A program made the position numbers and the translations under genes. From Oceanospirillum sp964342385 (GTDB lineage Bacteria > Pseudomonadota > Gammaproteobacteria > Pseudomonadales > Halomonadaceae), in NCBI GenBank assembly GCA_964342385.1, contig CAYFGP010000017.1, positions 1-64,000 on the forward strand: a stretch of DNA of 64,000 nucleotides, given 5' to 3'. The notes under the pieces are model-generated. The model ran no database searches, had not been told where the DNA came from, and worked only from the letters and a program-made list of their open reading frames with translations. Shown here piece after piece: positions 59,754 through 64,000 of the stretch. Each line of letters opens with the position of its first letter. Within the stretch, counting starts at the first letter, position 1.

Positions 59754-62570
59754 TTAAAGCTTATCTACAGGTGTTAACTGTTTAGCCAGCTCATTGGCCT
59801 GAGTGAATGTCTTGTCACCGCTTTTGTAACTCACGGTTAGCTGACGATCTGGGGTATCAATCAGTTGGCTCTGGAACAGTTCGACAATCTCTTGCTGAGA
59901 CAGTGACTGTACTGCCTGAGCCAATAACTCGCGGCGATTAAAGTCGGTGTATTCCAGTGCCATATCACGCCAGAAGCGCTGAGTGCGTGCCTGCAGATGA
60001 TCATCCTTTTCCAGCAGGTTGGCCAGCAAGCCTGCTTTCTGCTGTTCAAACTCTTGCTCTGGCATCTGGGCCAGCTGTTGTGCAAAGTCTGCCAGGAAGC
60101 TTTCACTACGCTGAGTGATATCGGCTGGTGTATGGCTTGGTGATTGTACCAGCAGGCTTAGGCCTGGCGTTTTTAGCATCGGATGGAAGCTGGCAAAGAC
60201 GATATAGCCCAGCTGCTGTTGGGTGCGCATCTCGTGGTAGTACGGGCTTTGCAGCAGTTGGGCCATCAGCATCCAGCGTGCTTGTTCTTCGATTGAGTTA
60301 TCACGTCCCTGGAAGTAGTGCAGGTAAGCGTTGTCGTTATGCTCAATCTCCGGCTGGTGCTGTAAGGCTTGGTCGGCAAGAGACAAGATTGTAAAGCCCG
60401 GTACCTGGTCTTTATTTAAGGTTGGTTTCAGCTGATCTTTTACCTGTTGTAGGTTGCGTTCCGCTTCCTCTTGGGTCAGATTGCCAACAATCATGCTTTC
60501 GATATACAGCTGTTGCAGGAACTCACTGCGGAAGGCTTCCAGCTGTTCCAGAGTCACATCGTCGATAGCGGCCAACAGCTCTTTCTCATGCCAATCCGGT
60601 GACATCAAGATAGCAGACGCTTCGCCCATTACCTGATGATAGAGCTGGGCTTTGTCTGCATTTTTCCAGCGCTTGATCAGGCTCTGGCGAACCAGAGTAA
60701 AGCTTTCGGGTTGGATCTTATCGCTGGTTAAAATATGCAGCAGCTTATCCAACAGCAGGCTTTGTTTCTCATCATAACCGCCCAGCTGCAGGGTCAGGCC
60801 GCGCACGTGTTTGTAAACGGTGTAATCCAGACCGGCCAGTTTGGCGGGATAGGCAAACTCGTTGCTGGCTTCTTTTAACCAGCTGGCCAGCATCTGGGTC
60901 ATTACTGCACTCTTGGCTGATTGAGCGCTCAGTGGTGATTGCAGGCTAAAGTACTGCTGAGCTTTAGGGGTTTCAAACTCAGTATCATGTTTAAACCACA
61001 GAACGTATTCGTCACTGGCACTGATATCCTGCGGGATGCTATTGCTATCTGCTTCTTTCAGATGCAGGTTCTGAGCAATAAAAGGGTTTTCGTTGGGTAG
61101 GGTAAATACCGAACTATCCAATGGTTGGATGCTATTAGCATCAAAGCTATCTAGGCGGTACTCACCGTGGAACCAAGGGGATTCCAGATCAGTGTCCAGA
61201 TCCGGACTGACCTGAGTGATCAATAGATTGTTCGGTTGCAGATAATCCAGATACTCTTGAATGAGTTTGGCATCGAACTGCTCCATAGCATATGGTGCGT
61301 GCAGTATCTCGCTTACTGGGTAGCGTGGCATATTGTAAGCTAAGGTGCTGACGTAATGGATCGGTGAACCCTGCTCGACAAAGTTGAACTCCTGTTCAGA
61401 CAGGATACGTTGCTCATCAAAACGCCAGGCTTCGATGCCTTTCGCCTGCAGTAATTGGATATAACCAAATACCGCATTCAGTACTTCCTGCTGCTGTTGG
61501 AAGCCTTGCTCGGTCAGGCTGATGCCAATAGTAAACAGGCTGGTTTCTTTTGTGCCCAGGCCACGCCCTGCAGATAAACCGGTTGCCCAGCCCTGTTGTT
61601 TCAGGTAGGACAGCAGGCTACCTTCCCCTTCGTGGCCAATCAGGCTGGCCAGATAACCGGTGGGCTTTTCGCGGAAATGTTTTTGTGTCGAAGGGACCGG
61701 GAACTGTAGTTTCAGTTCATGACGGGCCTTAAGAGGTTTGATGCCCAATTTGGTTGGCAGAGAGCCCGGTGCAAACAGAGGTTCTGTAACTTCGGTAGCG
61801 GCAACCTGACGGTTTTCGACGCTGCTGAACTGTGTGCGAGCCAGCTGCTCCAGTTCATCCAGGGATTCAGTACCCAGAATCACCAAAGACATGCGGTTGG
61901 CAGAGTAGTGTTGTTGATAAAAGGCCAGCATGGCATCGCGGGTGCTGATCTCTTTATCTTTTAATGTTTCCAGGCTGCCGGTGCTGAATTTGCTGTATGG
62001 GTGAGCCTGATTCAGCACCTGCTTCAGAATATCAAACTGGCGACGCCCATCATCTCTGAGTTTGGATTGGTACTCCGAGTGCACCGCATTTTTTTCGCGC
62101 TTAACATACTCTTCGCTAAATAGTGGCGATATAAAGAACTGAGCAAAGCGATCCAGTGTTGGTTGCAGGTATTCGCTGTCGACCTCGAAGAAGTAGTTGG
62201 TATCTTCGTAAGAGGTAAAGGCGTTATGGCTGCCGCCGTGCTTGCTGATAAAGCTTTGGTATTCGCCTGACTCCGGATATTTCTCGGTGCCCAGAAATAG
62301 CATGTGTTCCAGGAAGTGCGCCAAACCGGCAAACTCTTCAGGATCGCTGCCACTACCGACAGAGACATTCATCGCTGCTGCGGCCTTATCGGCTGCTGGG
62401 TCAGAGATCACGATCACAGGTAGTTGGTTATCCAGCACAAAGGCCCGATATTCCCGTTTGTCGTTATTACTCTTGATGATCTGGTCTGATGTCTGATTTG
62501 GCATAAGGCTGCACGCTGTTAGAAAAAACATAAAAAATAAGGCAAATACCATTCGTACCGCGTTTGGCAT
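59754..62570 (-). CDS. M16 insulinase-family metalloprotease lipoprotein
   Basis: Pitrilysin-like zinc protease of 938 residues. Unlike E. coli Ptr it has a lipoprotein signal (LFFMFFLTAC, Cys20), so it should be anchored to a membrane and face the periplasm. The inverted zinc motif HFLEH (85-89) in AHFLEHMLFLGTEKYP and the downstream KNAVHSEYQ glutamate are intact; HGGSHNAFTSYEDTNYFFEV is typical of insulysins. The C-terminal half carries the PYYHEMRTQQQLGYIVFAS substrate-binding region. It probably degrades small peptides. GAGGAA precedes ATG 62570. Confidence 0.93.
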   Translation of the reverse strand: MPNAVRMVFALFFMFFLTACSLMPNQTSDQIIKSNNDKREYRAFVLDNQLPVIVISDPAADKAAAAMNVSVGSGSDPEEFAGLAHFLEHMLFLGTEKYPESGEYQSFISKHGGSHNAFTSYEDTNYFFEVDSEYLQPTLDRFAQFFISPLFSEEYVKREKNAVHSEYQSKLRDDGRRQFDILKQVLNQAHPYSKFSTGSLETLKDKEISTRDAMLAFYQQHYSANRMSLVILGTESLDELEQLARTQFSSVENRQVAATEVTEPLFAPGSLPTKLGIKPLKARHELKLQFPVPSTQKHFREKPTGYLASLIGHEGEGSLLSYLKQQGWATGLSAGRGLGTKETSLFTIGISLTEQGFQQQQEVLNAVFGYIQLLQAKGIEAWRFDEQRILSEQEFNFVEQGSPIHYVSTLAYNMPRYPVSEILHAPYAMEQFDAKLIQEYLDYLQPNNLLITQVSPDLDTDLESPWFHGEYRLDSFDANSIQPLDSSVFTLPNENPFIAQNLHLKEADSNSIPQDISASDEYVLWFKHDTEFETPKAQQYFSLQSPLSAQSAKSAVMTQMLASWLKEASNEFAYPAKLAGLDYTVYKHVRGLTLQLGGYDEKQSLLLDKLLHILTSDKIQPESFTLVRQSLIKRWKNADKAQLYHQVMGEASAILMSPDWHEKELLAAIDDVTLEQLEAFRSEFLQQLYIESMIVGNLTQEEAERNLQQVKDQLKPTLNKDQVPGFTILSLADQALQHQPEIEHNDNAYLHYFQGRDNSIEEQARWMLMAQLLQSPYYHEMRTQQQLGYIVFASFHPMLKTPGLSLLVQSPSHTPADITQRSESFLADFAQQLAQMPEQEFEQQKAGLLANLLEKDDHLQARTQRFWRDMALEYTDFNRRELLAQAVQSLSQQEIVELFQSQLIDTPDRQLTVSYKSGDKTFTQANELAKQLTPVDKL

Positions 62571-62685
62571 TGTATTTCCTCTTTTACTTAAGTCTGAAAT
62601 AGATTATCCGACTTTGACTGTGGTATCTGGTCTGGGTTCGCAGTTTTAACTTAACTGATTTAGGGAATTGTATGGGTTTTCTTAT

Positions 62686-63354
62686 TTAGCTTTGAAATCT
62701 GAAACGTTTGCCACTGGCTTCGGCAACCACTCGTGATGAGTTGGCTGGGTTATTGACCAGTGGTGATACCGGATAATAATCCAGATAGTCTTCTGGCATA
62801 GGTTTTAACAGCTCATTGGCCCGTTCTTCTGTGCCGGTTAGCCAATCCTGACTCTGTTCTTTTGGAATAATCACCGGCATGCGTTCGCTGACATTGTTAA
62901 TAAAACGATTGCTGGGCGTGGTTAGTAGAGCAAAGGTGTCGTAGAAGGTGTAATCCGAGGTTGGGTAACGAATCCAGATTCCGGCTAGGAAAAAGATACG
63001 GTTTTCTGCACGGCGTACCGCATAAGCCTGCTTCTGGCGGGTAAATTGCTTCCATTCGTAATAACCGGATACCGGCACAAGACAGCGCTTTTGCAAGCTA
63101 TCTCGAAACATGGTTTTCTCCTGCAGGCTTTCGCAGCGAGCCAGGTAAGGGCTTTTGTCCAACTGTTTCAGCCAAGGAGGGGTATAACCCCAGTAAGCTT
63201 TGCGCAACTCCAGTTGCTCGTGCTCGGCAATAATAATGCTGAGAAAATCCTTAGGGGGTAAGTTGTAACTGGTGACCAGTTCATCCTTAACCACCAGAGG
63301 GCTGTTCAGCAGGGTGTCCGTATTAAAAGGGGTAACGATCAGTCTTCCGGTCAT
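62686..63354 (-). CDS. SRAP-domain (YedK/HMCES-like) protein, catalytic residues missing
   Basis: 222 residues with the SRAP fold. The family protects abasic sites in single-stranded DNA by covalent capture through Cys2. Recognisable segments are SYNLPP, WGYTPPWLK, ARCESLQEKTMFR, GYYEWK, SERMPVIIP and PVSPLVNNP. But the protein starts MTGR where the family has MCGR, so the essential Cys2 is Thr; the Asn of NAR is Leu71 and the catalytic His of IHDR is Ser156. Only Glu100 remains. Start ATG 63354 overlaps the stop of the cyclase gene by one base (TAATG). It may bind DNA without crosslinking, or act in another role. Confidence 0.88.
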   Translation of the reverse strand: MTGRLIVTPFNTDTLLNSPLVVKDELVTSYNLPPKDFLSIIIAEHEQLELRKAYWGYTPPWLKQLDKSPYLARCESLQEKTMFRDSLQKRCLVPVSGYYEWKQFTRQKQAYAVRRAENRIFFLAGIWIRYPTSDYTFYDTFALLTTPSNRFINNVSERMPVIIPKEQSQDWLTGTEERANELLKPMPEDYLDYYPVSPLVNNPANSSRVVAEASGKRFRFQS

Positions 63355-64000
63355 TAACAACTTACCTGATTGCGGCCTGCCTTTTTGGCGCGATAAAGCG
63401 CATCATCGGCGGCCTTAAGTACCTGTTCGGTTTGCTTGAGTGCTTCACTGCGTTCTGCGGCACCTATGCTGATGGTAACAGACACCTCGCCGGAGTGTTT
63501 TTTCTTTTTACCTTTGCCGGGAGCTGCATTGAGCTGTTCAACCACTTCTGGCGATAACAGCATGATTTCGCTTTCGATGCTGGTTCGGACATCTTCTAGG
63601 TGACTTAGAGTCTCGTTCACACTTTTATTGGCGAACACTATGGTGAACTCTTCGCCGCCGTAGCGATAGGCTTTACCGCCACCATTAACCAGGCTGATTT
63701 GGTGTGCCACCATTTTTAGCACCTGGTCACCAATATCGTGACCATAGGTATCGTTAAACTTTTTAAAATGATCCACGTCCATCATCGCCAGAGTGTACTG
63801 GCGACCCAGCTTGGCCAGATGCTCATTTAAAGCGCGGCGTCCCGGTAGTCCGGTAAGATCATCTTTAAAAGCCATATTAAAGCTTTCATGCACCATGGTG
63901 CCGGCCAGAAGTAAACCCGCTAGCGTCATAAAAGCAGGCAGGTAACCCGGTTGCAGCAGCTGTTGGCTGACAATAAACAGAATCACCAGAGTAAATAGAA
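63354..64000 (-). CDS. membrane diguanylate cyclase (5' partial)
   Basis: GGDEF protein whose N-terminus lies beyond the window; the frame is open to base 64000. The visible part has two hydrophobic segments, a linker, and a GGDEF domain with motif GGEEF (YGGEEFTIVF). No RxxD inhibitory site is present. A lysine-rich insertion (KGKKKKHSGE) stands between the active site and the last third of the domain. Its stop codon overlaps the start of the SRAP gene, so both are translated from one mRNA. The sensor part cannot be seen. Confidence 0.9.
   Translation of the reverse strand, partial: LFTLVILFIVSQQLLQPGYLPAFMTLAGLLLAGTMVHESFNMAFKDDLTGLPGRRALNEHLAKLGRQYTLAMMDVDHFKKFNDTYGHDIGDQVLKMVAHQISLVNGGGKAYRYGGEEFTIVFANKSVNETLSHLEDVRTSIESEIMLLSPEVVEQLNAAPGKGKKKKHSGEVSVTISIGAAERSEALKQTEQVLKAADDALYRAKKAGRNQVSC

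Overview
The window is a stretch of ordinary chromosome from a gammaproteobacterium. I would place it near marine Oceanospirillales/Pseudomonadales, which is an inference from gene content. The supporting features are a tkt-epd-pgk-fba block with a Calvin-subtype class II aldolase, a FabY-type ketoacyl-ACP synthase, malate synthase G, a class II truncated haemoglobin, minCDE next to sbcB, and many membrane diguanylate cyclases. Coding density is high. I see no prophage, insertion sequence, rRNA or CRISPR array, and only one tRNA (initiator Met).

Layout. 1-5.5 kb: transketolase (5' end outside the window), erythrose-4-phosphate dehydrogenase, phosphoglycerate kinase and fructose-bisphosphate aldolase, all in one direction. 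5.5-6.2 kb: a YefM/YoeB-like toxin-antitoxin pair with a perfect 16-bp inverted repeat over the antitoxin ribosome-binding site. 6.2-17.9 kb: a lipoprotein hydrolase, a chromate transporter, a c-haem sensor diguanylate cyclase, a 51-residue membrane protein, an AlkC-like glycosylase, two separate divergent GST/LysR pairs, YciH, a GIY-YIG protein and a truncated globin. 18-24 kb: a 2OG-Fe(II) oxygenase, a zinc-type sirtuin, a diguanylate cyclase, a phosphatase, and malate synthase G. 24.3-28.2 kb: a periplasmic binding protein, a membrane PAS-GGDEF protein and a hydrolase in a row, resembling a LuxP/LuxQ-style sensor. 28.4-34.1 kb: an envelope cluster of three lipoproteins (COG3014, LpoB-like, LPP20), an OmpA porin-like protein, and a barrel-less OmpA lipoprotein paralogue. 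34.3-42.2 kb: FabY, orphan ParA, SseA, endonuclease IV, a TrmB-like methyltransferase and a chemoreceptor. 42.3-47.4 kb: a sirtuin without the zinc cysteines, then a translationally coupled LysM-FecR protein and CHASE2-GGDEF-EAL protein. 47.4-53.4 kb: TapT/DTW protein, TrxB, a CPXCG protein, a soluble hybrid histidine kinase and an inositol-phosphatase. 53.5-64 kb: initiator tRNA with a near-ideal promoter, acetoacetyl-CoA reductase, minCDE, exonuclease I, a Bcr/CflA exporter, a lipoprotein M16 protease, and finally a diguanylate cyclase (cut by the window end) coupled to an SRAP-domain protein.

Themes. Cyclic-di-GMP signalling is dense: five GGDEF proteins, each with a different input. Three of them sit in tight units with unexpected partners (binding protein plus hydrolase, FecR protein, SRAP protein). 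The most unusual item is the SRAP protein, which has lost Cys2 and two other catalytic positions and overlaps the stop codon of a diguanylate cyclase. Several essential or core genes use non-ATG starts supported by good Shine-Dalgarno sequences (fabY, minC, minD, sbcB).
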